Source: Siphonodentalium dalli | Taxonomy: Eukaryota; Mollusca; Scaphopoda; Gadilida; Siphonodentaliidae | Direction of reading: 5' to 3' | NCBI GenBank assembly: GCA_032622095.1 | Contig: CP136063.1 | Location: 178,229,956-178,293,955 of the forward strand | Length of the DNA stretch: 64,000 nucleotides | In this document: positions 13,001 through 28,000 of the stretch, one piece after another | How positions within the stretch are numbered: position 1 is the stretch's first letter | Layout: each line of letters begins with the position of its first letter | The notes under the pieces: model-generated | Databases searched by the model: none | What the model saw: only the letters and a program-made list of their open reading frames with translations | What the model was told of the DNA's origin: nothing | Position numbers and translations under genes: made by a program

Positions 13001-16000
13001 TGAAATCCTAAATTGACCCTCCGATTCATTTCTAAAAGGTCAAAATCAAATGGTTTATAACTAGTTTGAGTGTAAATTTTATGAACTGTGAATAATATAT
13101 AACCCAGAGAGAGAGAGAGTGTGCTTGTCCTAAACTTGAAGTTGTTGAGATTAACCCTTTCTTTGCTAAATACCCATTGATGAGTAGTTACCTTAGGAAA
13201 TGTTCAGCTAATAAGTTCAACAAATGACCCAAGGCCGTTTGTTGAACTTATTATCTGAACATTTCCCACCAATGAATATGATTAATTCTGTTCTTGTATT
13301 ATCTGTTTTTCTGTCTGTCGTCTGCTTTTATTACCTGAACACCCCTCCAAATCAACAATAAACCATTCCGATGTATCCTATTATAAATGTTGCATGGCGT
13401 TAAGTATTTAAATCATACCTCATATCCCACGTCCTGTCACCTCGATGGAATACATAGACATTCCCCAATTTGTCTGTAGCCACACCCCCAACTTGTCCGA
13501 GGGTGATAGGGTCTGATGGCCAGCCCTCAGTGTAGGTTATTCTCACATTCAAATCTGCAGGAAAATAAAGAGCTTATAGAGTTTGGTGTAAACAATATAT
13601 ATTCCCAACCAAAGAAATAAAATAGTTTTTAAAAATGCTATTGATGATGGACGATTGGAATGCGGTGAGACAACAAGCATATTGTGGGTTTTTTTTAACT
13701 GGTTCGCTGCTAAATATCCTACATACACGTAATAAAATGCGTATATATATTTCAACAAACAGAAAATTATTGAATTTTATGCTCGCATTTGATAATTTGC
13801 ACTCTTTTCTCAAATTTGACCCCCATATATATACATTTGTGATTATGTTATGAGCCTGGATGTCTCACTAGGCTATGGTTATGAGTCGGGATGTCTCATT
13901 AGGCTATGACTAAGCCTATGGGCCTGGATGTCTCATTAGCCACTAGGCTATGGTTATGAGCCTTGATGTCTCATTAGACTATGGTTATATGTCTGGATGT
14001 CTCATTAGGCAATGATTATGAGTCTGGATGTCTCATTAGGCAATGGTTATGAGCCTGGTTGTCTGTTTGTCAAATTAGGTTATCGATATGAGCCTGGATG
14101 TCTGATTAGGTTATGGTTATGAGCTTGGTTGTAAGCCGCCCTTAGGGCAAAACATTTGTAATTTTTCTCAAACTTTTCGCGATATAAGTACCTTTTCTGA
14201 CAATTTTATTGGTCGGCATCCATTCAAACTTCACAATGTCCCAATTTAATTATATATGTAACAATATTTCTGATATATTACCTGACAAACGCTATTTAAA
14301 TGATTAAACTAAACAAGAGTTGACTAAACAAGACAGTGTCATTGCCAAAGCCCATATCTGGGCTTCCAGCACTCTTACATAGGGTCCAAATATGGGCTTT
14401 CAGCACTGAACCAGTTAAAGGGGGACTGTACCCTAAATCTGGAGTAATAAATTCATTTTTATTATAATTACCATGTTGTTTGCATCGTTCATAGAGCACA
14501 TGAGTGCATTTTGCACTAATACATGGCTCAAATTCATTCATTTGTTGCAAACATTCTGTTGAGTATAATAGGTCCCATAAATGGCTGGATTTAGTGTACA
14601 GTACTACTTTAACCGTTTCATGACGGGAGCTGCGATGGTGCAGAATTAAAGATCCTGTTCCAGTGCATTATCTTATATATACACGAGTCCCCCATTGGGA
14701 GCGCTTGCATATATAAGAGAATGTACTGGCTGTCAAGGTAAATATTGTTAGGCCAATTTATTCTCTTATATATGTGAGGCGCCCTATGGTAGACTCGCAT
14801 ATATAAGAGAATACATTGGCACAGGGTTTCCGCAAAATTACAGGAAGCTCTAGTCATGGAAGGGATAACAGTGTCCTCTCCCAGATCACTCAAATGTCCC
14901 GAATGACATGAGGTCGTTCTGGACAAATCAGATGAAAATTCTTGCTAATTTATAACTTTAGATAATACAGGGTGGGATGACGTTAGTAAATCGCATTCAA
15001 CAACAGATCAATAAAGAGATAAGTGATTGGAGTGAGATTTGGGGATTAAGGACAGCCAAATAAATGATAGGACAGTAGTTAGATTCAATGCAAAATCATA
15101 GGAAGAATTATATACATTGTATACATTTTACAGGGCCCCTTCATGATACGACAGTAATCACATGGATTTAAATATTGGATGTCAATCACCATTTTTACAA
15201 GATATATAATAAATCAACAAACCTAATATAATAATGTATTCTCATGTTCACTCATGTTCAATGTATTTTATGTAACATGTATATGTTTGATAGATAAACA
15301 ATGTTTAACCCTTTCATGATTGGAGCTGCGCTGGTGCAGCATTAACATATCCTTGCATATATAAGAGAGTGCACTGGCTTACAAGGTCAAGGTAAATATT
15401 GTTAGCCCAATGAATTTTCTTATATATGTGAGGCTCCCTATGGGAGACTTGCATACATACGAGAATGCATTGGCACAGGGTTTTCACAAAATTTCAGGAA
15501 GCTCCTGTCATGGAAGGGTTAAACCTACTGCAATACTACATTTTTAAAGGTGTATTTCAAGGGTACCATGCAGAACTCAATACTAACATCTCACTGAGAG
15601 CTTTCCGATGAATGGCAACAAGCCATATTTCTGACTAAATCCTGAAAATTACCCATAATTCTGCTGTGGTTAAGGAGTCGATTATTTAGGGCATTACTGT
15701 AGATGATTTAAGGAAAGCAAAATATATAAATAAATATCTAAATAATAATGAGCCACACCTCTTCCTGCTCAACAGTCTTAGAATCTGTATAAAATAAATA
15801 TCAAACAAGAGCATAACTAGGGCCTGGCAAAATACGCCCGTGGTAATTCCAACAAAGAGCGATAACTCTGGTGAAAATTGGCAGGTGGAACCCAATTTGA
15901 ACTAGACCTGTCTGTTGTGTTATTAAACCAACATACAAAATTTCATTCCATTCAGTTGAGGCTATCTCAAGTTATCATTTTTTAGGCATTAATCTTCTGT

Positions 16001-19000
16001 TGCTGATGAATACTTCAAGATTTGCAGAGAGGAAATGTGCATTGAGATAACAGATGGCACAATATTAACCCTATCATGATGGGAGCTGTGCTGGTGCTGC
16101 ATTTAAGATTTTGTGCCAGTACATTCTCTTATATATGTGAGTCTCCCACAGGGAGCCTCACATATATAAGAGAATGCACTGGCTTACAAAGTCTAGGTAA
16201 ATATTGTTAGGCCAATGTATTCTCTTATATATATGAGGCTCCCTATGGGAGACTCGCATATATAAGGGAATGCATTGGCACAGGGTTTTTGCAAAATTTC
16301 AGGAAGCACCAATCATGAAAGGGTTAATACACGAAAAGTGTAGACTAGAATCCACAATATATTAATTTAGAAATTGCTATTATCTTTACAAACAATAATG
16401 CGCAATCAGTTTGTACTACAGGCATTTTAAATTATTCAAAAACACAAAATTAAAGAAAAGTTACTCATGACAAATAGACATGCAAATGTATGTTTGATGT
16501 GTTAACATAAGAATCGGTACAAACTATAAACTTTCATCATAAAAAAGGCTTGGAGAACAAATAGCGACAGAATAAAACAATGACGTGACAAGATATATAC
16601 TAGAAAGAAAGAAATATTTAATGAAATGTTCCACCTATAAATTTTACACAAGTCAGAAAATTGCAGAATTCAAGCACAATAAAGAGACTGATACGACGAA
16701 TGACTCAAATCAGGACAACACTGACGTCACTTACTGCTCTTTACTGGCTCACTTGCAGCACTAGCTGGCTTAGGTGCTTTGACCTTGACCTTTTTGCCAG
16801 AATGACCTTTCTTCACACTTGACGTACTCTGCTTATATTTCTTCACAGGCTTCCTTCCCCTGCCACCGTTCCACGGAAACGATGATGCCGGGTCATCAGC
16901 TGGAGAGAGCATCTCTTGATTAATCTGCGCAAAAGCTTTATTACGATTGCGGCTTTTTGCATTTGCAAGTAACTCCTCATCACTCACTTTACGGGCAGGA
17001 TAAACTGAATCACTGTAATCATAACCAAGTGAATTTCGGTCACGAGGATCCAGGCTATTCTCTGGGTAACCATAGTAACTATCATCATCAAAGCGTTTTT
17101 GATTGTGATATACACGTTGAGGTGGGGTATCAACATAGTCATAAAATGCTTGAGGTAGACGTGATTGCCTCCCATTTATATTGGTGTTTCCTTTCAATTT
17201 ACCTTCATTATGATACTGTGATAAGCCCCCACCGTTGACATGTGCAGGAACGGTGGTATGCATATCTCCTGCATGATTGTGTGGCAATTCTTGAGAGTCA
17301 GGTTCATCAAGAATTTCATGAGTATCAGCATGCCCACCATGATGATGATGGCCTTTTGCCATTTCTTCTAGTTTTGGATTCGGTGGCAGCTTCTTGTCGG
17401 AATCTACTGGCATTTTCCGTACCAGCCATTGCTCGCTGTTACCGAAGCACGTTCCACCGACATCGTGTGCATTTCCAGCAGTGTAAAACATCATATAGAA
17501 ATTACACATTTCATCTTCTCCTGTTGACCTAAAATAAAAATAAATAAGAGGTTACACCGCAGCTGTTGGAAACCCTCATGATGCCAAATTGGAATAGGGA
17601 TCAGGACAGAACCATACTTTGATCTAAAAAAGGAGATTAATTCTAAAAGGGAACATGTTATTGGGCACTCATTTGAAAGCACCCCTGATAGTAAACCTCC
17701 ATTCTAAATGTCATTGAGATCCGATAAACCGTGGTTGAGATATCTGTGCAGATGGACAGATAACCATATGGACAGACAAAGGTACAGTCGGATACAGTAA
17801 ATTGTGTTAAAGTGACGTGAAACACTCTGGTAGGGTGATCAAATAGAAATGGAGAATAATCTTGCTAAAATAGTTATATTTTACAAATATTATATCCAAA
17901 TTGACATGACACACCATCATTCTTATCTATAAATTAAATGCAGGGACTCTTGATGGTAAAATCGTTTTCGTTAGTTTATCACCAGTAGTTGCGTCCTGAA
18001 TAGAGAGGTAAATATTTACAATTGAGTGTAGTTCAGATGATGTTTTCTTTGGAGTGTTACAGTCGATTTGTTTGAATTTTCGGTGATGTTAGTAGAAAGC
18101 TTCAGTCCACCAGTTGGCATAGCGCCTGAATACTAAGTTATCCATAATATGTCTTTAAACAATATTAATTTTCATCCCAAGTAAAAATTAATTAATGAAC
18201 ATGAGAAACACAAGTATATATATAGAGACTTGGAGGGAGGAAGAAGATTTGACAAGCATTTGATTCATATATAGAGCCATCTCCTCAGAAAAGAATAGCG
18301 TACATATAGTGGTCAGTGAGTAGTGGAAGATAAGATTGAGTAAGACGGAAGTAAAATACAGTAAATTCAGGATATCCCAATTTTTCCTTCAAAACCTAAT
18401 GACAATGTATACTAGTAGACCATATCACTATACGATGGAGGGATGAAGGAAGGAACATGTCCAGCGGAGGAATACAAGAAGTATGTCCGTGCCACTCCCA
18501 CAGGGAGCCTCGCACATATAATAAAATGCACTGCCTTACATGGTCAAGGTAAATATTGTTAGGCCAATGTATTATCTTATATATTCGAGGCTATCTATGG
18601 GAGACTCGCATATATAAGAGAATGCATTGGCACAGGATTTTCACGAAATTTCATGAAGCTCCAGTCATGGAAGAGTTAACCCCTTCTATATTAAATACCC
18701 ATTGACAAGTAGTTACCTTAGGAAATGTTCAGATAATCAACAAATGACCTAATGAACATTTCCCACCTATTAATATGAATCATTCTGCTCTTGTATTATC
18801 TTTTTTTCTCTCTATGTTCTGCTTTTATTACTTGAACACCCCTCCAAGTGAATAATAGACCATTCCATTGTATACTTTTATAACTGAATGGGAGAATCCA
18901 TTTAGTATAAAAAGTGTTAAAAGTATGAACTAATATGGGTACTCTGAGCTATAACCTATGAATAATACAACAAGGTATGTATGGAATGATAGTCATTCAA

Positions 19001-22000
19001 GCGCGCTTTGATTATGAGTAACAAGCCTTGAAATAGTGTGTCTGACATTTGCAGAATAAGGTCTCCAGAGGGTGAATTTAGTGGTGATAGCCCGACAGCA
19101 GGCTAGCATCACCAAATTCACCCTCTGGGGACATAATTCTGCTTAGGCCTCATCTTCTGGGATGTATTTATAGTCTCAAATTAACATTGTTTTTGGTTAC
19201 TTTTTCCTTTTTGTTCAGATTCTATACGCCCTAATTTGCAGAAGATAAAATGCATAATTGAGGTGACATCACCAACTTCAAATGGGGAATCTAATCATAT
19301 GTCGACCATAGCAGTTGAGGTCTCAGCAGAATGAGGTTCCCAGAGGATGAGTTTGGCCATAATATTTCAAGGCTTGTTGAGTAAAACTGCATGTGAAGTA
19401 CCTACCCAACCTCTGTTAGTCTGTTTCGCCCAGTCGAGTTATATGTGCATCTGGCTGCCTGAAAAAAGACATAGGACAACTCCGTGAATTTACTTCAACA
19501 TAATGAGTCTATAGAATGAAACACAGTAGCAGTGATAAAGGGACCAGCCTAGAGGTTGCAAATTGGGAGAAGTTCAATTTACACTCCAATATCACCCTTC
19601 TTTGATCCAATAAGAACAAGAGGTGCACCACGGGTGCTGTTATACCCCCATGGTATGGGCAGGTCTGAAACCTAGTTGTGACAAAAAAATGAGATGAACG
19701 AACAAATTACTTGACAATTCTAACGAACGGACGAATGGAAATCCAACATTTTCAGATAAATAAAGAGGAATAACTCTTGAAGGGAAAATGTGAACAAAGT
19801 CAATGAACCCTCTTTTCAAAACCCTCCTGATGCCAATCATGCATACCCAATTTCATCATTATCCGATAACCCATGGTTGAGATATATGAATGGACGGATG
19901 GATGGATGCATGTAATCTAGTATACCCCCCCCCCCCCATCTTTTGGGATGGGGGTATAATTATGCCACACAAGAGCCAATTTATAAAACCATTAAAGGGA
20001 GTAAGAACATTATTATAATCAGTAAATTATGCTTCAAAAAACCTTTGATGATGGGAGCTGCGCTGGTGCAGCTTAATGATCCTGTGCCACTGCATTCTCT
20101 TATATATGCGAGTATCCCATAGAGAGCCTCGCATATATATGAGAGAATAAACTGGCTTACAAGGTCAAGGTAAAATATTGTTAGGCCAATGTATTCTCAT
20201 ATATATGCGAGGCTCCCTATGGGAGATTCGCATATATAAGAGAATGTATTTGCACAGGGTTTTCACAAAATTTCAGGAAGCCCCAGTCATCGAAGGGTTA
20301 AATATGCTGTTGAGGGACATATGCATTCTGGTATATGAGAGAGCAGTCACTTCTCCCTGGGACAAAAATAGGGAGAAGTGCAACATTTTAGGGAGAAGAT
20401 ATATCTCAAGTCGCATTCTAGGCTGGTCTCGGCTTTAATAATCTGTTAGAAAGTCAGTGTGTTTGAGCCAGCTCTTAAGGTGACCACATTTGAGGCAAAT
20501 GTTGGTAATTTTCTGAGATTATTAACCCTTTTTATACTAAATTGATTCTCCCAGTCAGTTCAAGAGTTCAAGTTCTTCTGCAATTGTGTTATACTTAACA
20601 AAATTTCAATGTTAAGTAAATCTTATTTTATTATCGGACAGACTACAGTATTTTAGCCTATTAAATGGATAAAGTGCCGTAGATCTATCATCTATGCACT
20701 GCCAAATGGGCACACTTTCTTCATAACAATGGCGGCGCCGAGTGCTGATTTATTCAACGGTATAGAATTTGAGCACCTTCAGACAACATTGGAGATTTGA
20801 TTCCATGTAATCCAAAATCCAAATCACTTGCCTGGTTACATTATGTCCGGACTCAAAATAGACAAGGCCCATGTCGAAATACCAAACGATTTGTGCAAAT
20901 TATTTTACAATTTACGGCAATCACTTGGCAATGGCAGGAGAGTATAATTATGTTATTTTACTTACAACTAACATCATCTCTTCATGATTCATGTATTTAT
21001 TTCTATAAATACATGGTTAGCAAAGACATTTCGGCAAAATTTGAGAAGCAAAATTTTTTATCTTCAAAAAAACAGAAAAAAAGTTATATTATTCCATGAA
21101 AAATTATAACTGTCCGTTTCCCACACTAAACAGAAGAAGCTATTTAAATACATTAGATAGATATGATTGGACACAATGGAATCCACGAACATCATTTGCC
21201 CCTCTTTTCAAAGCAGTCATGATGGAAAACCTCAATACCAAATATCAATAAGATCAGATAACCCATAGCTGAGATATATGTCTGGACAGACGGACGAATA
21301 GACAGACAAAGTCATTCCAGTATACCCTATTTTTTCTTCAATAAATGGGGGTATATAAACATTAGTTTGAGAAATGAGCTTTGTGATTGATTATAAAACA
21401 TACCATAAAATCACCAGGCTTGATCACAATATTTTTCTCTGATGGATAAAAAGCCTGAAAGAGAGATAATAGTATCATTAATGATGATAGGCGATACCTA
21501 GTTATCTGGTACATGCTAGGTCATTAACCCTTTCATGATGGGAGCTAAGCGAGTGCAGCATTAAAGAATCGGTGAATTTTCGTATATATACGAGTCTTAG
21601 GAAGCATCACATATATAAGAGAATGCACTGGCTTACAAGTTTTGTTATGCCAATGCATTCTATTAAATATGTGAGGCTCCCTGTGGGAGACTCGCACATA
21701 TAAGAGTATGCATTGGCACAGGGTTTTCGCAAAATTTCAGGAAGCTCCAGTCATAAAAGGGTTAAAGTTCAGCAAGTGGTATCGTGGTTTCAACTTGGAT
21801 GGTAGTCCAAATAAAACGGCTAGTGAAATCTGGACAATATTGGGTAATGTCGAAGTACAGTTGCCTTACTTTTCTTTAGCAGACTCTACACCCAGATCCC
21901 GTGGCATGATTTTTTGTCAATTTTAATCAACTTTATCATACAAATCATTACAAAATGATATATTTATCAGAAAGAGTGATAGCTTACGGACATAATGATG

Positions 22001-25000
22001 TATTATAATCCAACTGTTTTGTTAAATTACGCAGAGTATATGGCGTATAATTAGGAGTAACATCACATTTGATCTGTTTGTTTATGTCGAGAGACCCAAA
22101 CTGTTATGAAGTTTGTTTGAGTTTGTTTTCTTTTGAAATTATGTAAACGTTGTGATAAAATATATTTTTCACACTATATTACTACTTTCATTTGACAACT
22201 CTTGTGAAATTCAAAACGAATATATTGCTTTCTATGAAATGCACAGGGTTATTTAATATTAGTGACGTTTTGTTATCGTCATTTAATAGTGATTTTAGAT
22301 GAGCAGGTGATTAAGTTTAAAGTCACCTAAAGAAGAGTAAGGCAATCATACAGTAAAGCCCTAAGTAGTAATCAACCCCTTAACCACAGCAGAATTATGG
22401 GTAACTTTTCAGGATTTAGTCAGATTTAGTCGGAAATATGGCTTGTTGCCATTCAATGGCAAGCTCTCCCCGACAGCTTTCCGATGAATGGCAACAAGCC
22501 ATATTTCCGACTAAATCCTGAAAAGTTACCCATAATTCTGCTGTGGTTAAGGGGTCGATTACTTAGGGCATTACTGTACTTCCACGTAAACCAGTATTAT
22601 CCCTACCAGAGCTGTTAATTTCATGGATTGTCCATGAGACTCCCGGATAGCCACAGCAATTCCGCAAATACGGATAACCCAGGATCACCCCCAATTAATA
22701 TACAGAATAAACAAGTTGTTGAACAGGTAACGCGATCGGAAATGGCAGGTGGTCGCTGTTGACTATGGTCTCTCAAGACAGGTTTTACTGTATCTATAAA
22801 CTTGAAAACTTTACATTGAAAATATGACTAGTATAGTCACTTGTGTTTGAAGTAAACAAAACATGACCCATGTTTATCACTAATTACGATCAAATTTTTA
22901 TAAAAAAAAAGATATTTATTACCGTATAAAACACTCAAACGAAGTAATCCCATGATGACAAATGCATCCTGCAAAAATTTCCCTGATTGCCATTTTCAAA
23001 ACTTAACAGGTCTGTTCCCTACAAATTTCACTAGCTTGTTTATGTCGAAGGAAACTTGACATTGGTTGGATGGGTGACCACTGAGAGATTCAGGGTGTGC
23101 CTTCACATCTTTTAACAGCACTTGCTATGCAAGCCTTGAAATAGTGTGTCTGACAATTGCAAAATGAGGTCCCCAGAGGGTGAATTTAGTGACGATATCT
23201 CACACAGTGGGCTAGCATCACCAAATTCACCCTCTGGGGACCTCATTCTGCTTACCGTACTGACCCGGCTCAAGGCCCATGCCCGTGTTTAAGCCCACCC
23301 ATATCTTTTGACCAAATTCCATGCACAGGGGTATATTCGTGTTTAAGCCCACCCCATATTTTGTTAAATTTCAGCGGTGGTAAGTAATTATTTGCTAATG
23401 ATACTTCCCAAATAAATAATTCCAATATATAACGGGAAGAATATTCACAAACGATCGGTGACGGCGAGAATGCCACGAAAAATGGAAAGTTATACTTCGT
23501 AGGTAAGTGATAATAATATATAAAATAAAATAAAGTGAATCTTAAAATCTCATTTGTTTATTCAATTATACTTCCTGGGGGAAACCAAACGTCGACAGAC
23601 ATCAAACCCACTCGCTAACGGCGTATATCTGAGAACGCGGTAAACATCAATCACTTCAAAGAATCACGTGCGTGCATCGCACACATGTCAACAACAGTAC
23701 TGTAAAAACATATTCTTTGTATGTCGGTATGTTCCTACATGTGGCCAAACACAAAAAGAACTCATTCCCTGGTTATGTAAACACACGGTGGGTATAATAA
23801 TGGGGCAGAAGGGGCACTTGTCATTCAACAACAACAACAGCACAAGATGCCTTCATAAAAAGAGATACCGATGTCGTATTGGTACCCGGTGGTTAGTATA
23901 TAATAATCATTATTTAAAATTTTTAAACTGCTATTTTTCACGTTTTACGGTATAGACTATAGTCTATAGTATAAACATTAATCTGTGTCAACGGTTTGGG
24001 AGCGATGACTCTAAACATTAAAACACGTGTTTTTTTGTATACGTATTTACAACGTCATTTCGTTAATTAACTAGACTCACTGGCTTTGTTAAATTGGTCA
24101 CTATTGTATTGTAACATCTTTGTAGACAAGGGGCCATGAATAGAGCACTGGGTTCATTGTTATCCTAATCGGATTAAGTCGCTCTCTTATATGTTGCATA
24201 ATATTTCCCTGTACAATTTTCTGACATTTTTTAATTATCTGAACATTGATATAAACTATAGATAATAACTATAGATATAGACTATAGATAGTGGATTTAC
24301 CCAACTGTCTGAAATGGCAGAAAAATCTGATGACCCATGATGCTTACAAACTGTCATTTATGGGAATTTTGGGCAATAAAACAAGACAACAAGTAATATT
24401 TTAATATACACATAAAAATGAAACAAATACTTTCTCAAAGTAACTTATACTTAACTTTATTTAATCTGGAAGACGTGTATATTTCACCGAAACTCTGCTG
24501 GATCGACTTTATTTTTTCTTCAGTTTTACTGTCCCGATTTCTTGGGATTTTTGGTTTGCAAAGGGTCATATTCGGGTTTAAGCCCACTTGGATTTTTGAG
24601 CTCAAATAAAACAAAGGCCCCCTGGGCCTAAACGCGGGTCAGTACGGTACTCTCACCTGCTGAATAAGTGCATGATTATTTAATTTCAGTCAAAAATACA
24701 AACCTGGACAATTATTAAGCAATGAGACATATAGTGAAATTGCCTGCACTATTATTAATTTCAGCTGAAAATACAGCCTACACAATAGTTCTACAGTTGA
24801 GAGTAGACCCAACTGCTATGTCAGACCTGGGACTAGATTGAAGTTCCCCGGTTGAATTTGGTGATGTTCACCCATTAGTGGCCTTGATTATACATTTTAT
24901 CGTCTGCAAATGGGGCATATAGAAACTAAATAGAAGGGAAGAAGTAACTAAAAACAATGTTAGTTTGAGACTATATATACTTCCCAGAAGACGAGGCCAA

Positions 25001-28000
25001 AGCAGAATGAGGTCCTCAGAGAGTGAACATGGTGATGCTAGCCCACTGTGCAGGGTAGCACCACTAAATTCACCCTCAGGAGACCTCATTCTTCACACTA
25101 TTACAAGGTCTGCTGATGACAGGGCTGAAATTTTCACCAGTCTACCTGACGCAGACAGGTCACAGTATCTAAGTGACATAGAGTGGGCAAACAAATGAAA
25201 TCTTAATTTGGGCCTCAGTGATTTGAAGTTCGCGCAGCTAGTAGTGATGGATGTTTTGCATCAGCCATGTGTTAAGGGAGTACCCGGTGAGAAGTCAATA
25301 AATCTTGTCAGTATTTATTTCTTGATGAAATTGTAAAAGTGTTCAATGACATTCAGTGATTGAATAATTCTTGTGAGCAACAACAATATTTACAAATTCA
25401 AAACGTATAAACCCTTTCATATTATGCATAGAATATTACCTGTGGCCACTGAGGATTTCCTTTACCAACCATATGCCAGCTGTTGTTGTATTGATAACCA
25501 GTTATCACGGAACCTGAAAAACAAACTCATTGATCAGTTTTCAAAATGAAATTGTCGATGACACTGCAGCTCAACTTGGAGAGGGGATAATGTCATGTGT
25601 CAATGGAAAGACTACGAATGCTGAAAGTTGAAATGTATAAGTACTACTAGATGTCAGCATGAAGAGATATTAAAGTTTGGGATTCAGCATGAGAGATGTG
25701 ACCTGTAGGGTGTGCCAAAGGATCTAGTATTGTAAAGACTAAAATCCATGTTTTGCATTGATATCGTTCAAATTTGATAGCTCCCATCTGGAGGTGATCC
25801 TAAACATGCCTGTATATTTTCAAAACAATTTTTGTTGAGGCCAAAGCAGAATGACAGATGCACTATTTCAAGGATTGATCAAGCCTTGAAATAGGGTGTC
25901 TGTCATTTGCAGAATTAGGTCCCCAGAGGGTGAATTTAGTGATGCTATCCCGCACAGTGGGCTAGCATCACCAAATTCACCCTCTAGGGACCTCATTCTG
26001 CTGAGGTGTAAGCAGAATGAGGTCACCAGAGGGTGAATTTGGTGATGCTAGCCCGCTATGCGGGGTAGCATCACTAAATTCACCCTCTGGGGACCTCATT
26101 CTGCAAATGACAGACACCCTATTTCAAGGCTTGGGATTGATTATAGAAGAATAAAGCTATAATAGTTGAACTAATGATGTGCTAGATCTCATTAATGTTT
26201 AGACTTACCCAATGAATGTGAATGTGCTCTGAATGCAAATGGGTACATGTCATATTCTCCTTCATATTTGCAGCTAACATCTATATGCACAACTGAAAGA
26301 GAATAGACATGTGTAAATTTATACATACAGTAGATATACAATAGATCAACTGTGACAAGATTGAAGCTTTTCATGAGCGGTATAAAAGATAAGGTGAATT
26401 TATTCGGGGGGGTTGTAGTAAATATAACTGGCAGGAAGTTATGGCGGTTTTTTTTTTTTGCATCTGACAATTTCAGAGACCCACCACCCACTCCCCCCTA
26501 CTTAAATAGCCCCATAATTTAACATGATGTTTGCAATTCATTATGGCCATTATATTCTACCTACGATACCATATGCAACTTGAGTTGAATAAATAATAAC
26601 TTCAGTTAAAACCCAGCTCCTCTGTTCTACCATGACCTTCTATTTATCTGAATGGGCACTTTATACAATGCTTTATACAACAGGTTGACATTCGTAATCT
26701 AGAATGTCCATTTCCACAAATGTATGCACAATGAGCTCCCCATGGAGATCTCTAACCGAAACATATTTTTCTGCTACACCCGCCCACAGGACTAGACATA
26801 TGCACAGTGTTTATGACCCCCATGAAATTCAATTACTTGATATTAAAGGCGTTCAGCTCATTTGCATACCATGGGGTCTTTATTACATTGAAACCTAATG
26901 CGACAGTAATGGAGTTGTGTTCTTTTTCTGGACACAACAATATCCTGCCAATACGAATCAAGTCAAACATATCTTTAATTTTCGTTATATGCATATGTGA
27001 TCAAACTACAGATTCAATTGCGTTGATGGTATATATTACGCTATGTTCAGCTGAAAACAAATAGTTTATTATGTTTGTGTGCATCAACGTTCATTTTCGA
27101 ACAAAGTTGTCTAAATTGTAACTATTGTGTTCATGGCGAAGTCCAGACGCAATTTACATGCACATGAGTTGTGTCAAGGGGAGTGGTAAACATCTCATTT
27201 ATCAATATTTATCAGAATTTACATCTGAAATGTAATTTCTCCTTGTATATTATAAGTCGGTTAATGGACTTGCGGCCTCGACCATCTAGTTTATGAATGT
27301 CCAGTAGCTCCTCCATTAAAAAATGGCAGTCTCAATCACCCACATCCCCCTCCCCCCAGTATGAAGTCTGTATAATTTAAAGATGAGGTCTCTCTTCCCC
27401 ATCATCACTTACACAGAAATTGTTATTAATCTTGTTTTGAAGAAACATTTGCATCAGTATCTCATGAAAACCTGGAGTCACACTTAAAGTGATTCATAGA
27501 TCAGGAAGGTGTAATGTTACCGTAATGCCCTAAATAATTTGTCTCCTTAACCACAGCAGAATTATGGGTAACTTTTCAGGATTTAGAAGGAAATATGGCT
27601 TGTTGCCATTCATCGGAAAGCTATCGGAAAGCTCTCACTGAGAGCTTTCCGATGAATGGCAACAAGCCATATTACCAACTAAATCCTGAAAAGTTACCCA
27701 TAATTCTGCTGTGGTTAAGGAGTCGATTATTTATGGCATTACTGGTACAAAAAATAGATTTGCTAGACATTTTGCCGATTTTAGTCGGTCAATTTAGAAT
27801 TTACAGAGACTTGTAAAAACCTGATGAGAAATGAGGCAGAATAGGGCGAAGATGTTGCCCTCTAGCAAGCCTTGAAATAGTGTGTCTGTCATTTGCAGAA
27901 TGAGGTCCACAGAGGGTGAATTTAGTGATGCTACCCCGCATAGCGGGCTAGCATCACCAAATTCACCCTCTGGGGACCTCATTCTGCTTACACCTCAGCA

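Noticed and set aside
16957-17532. Plus-strand frames opposite PAM exon 12
   Set aside because: Antisense shadows of the linker exon; His/Asp codons on one strand create open frames on the other.
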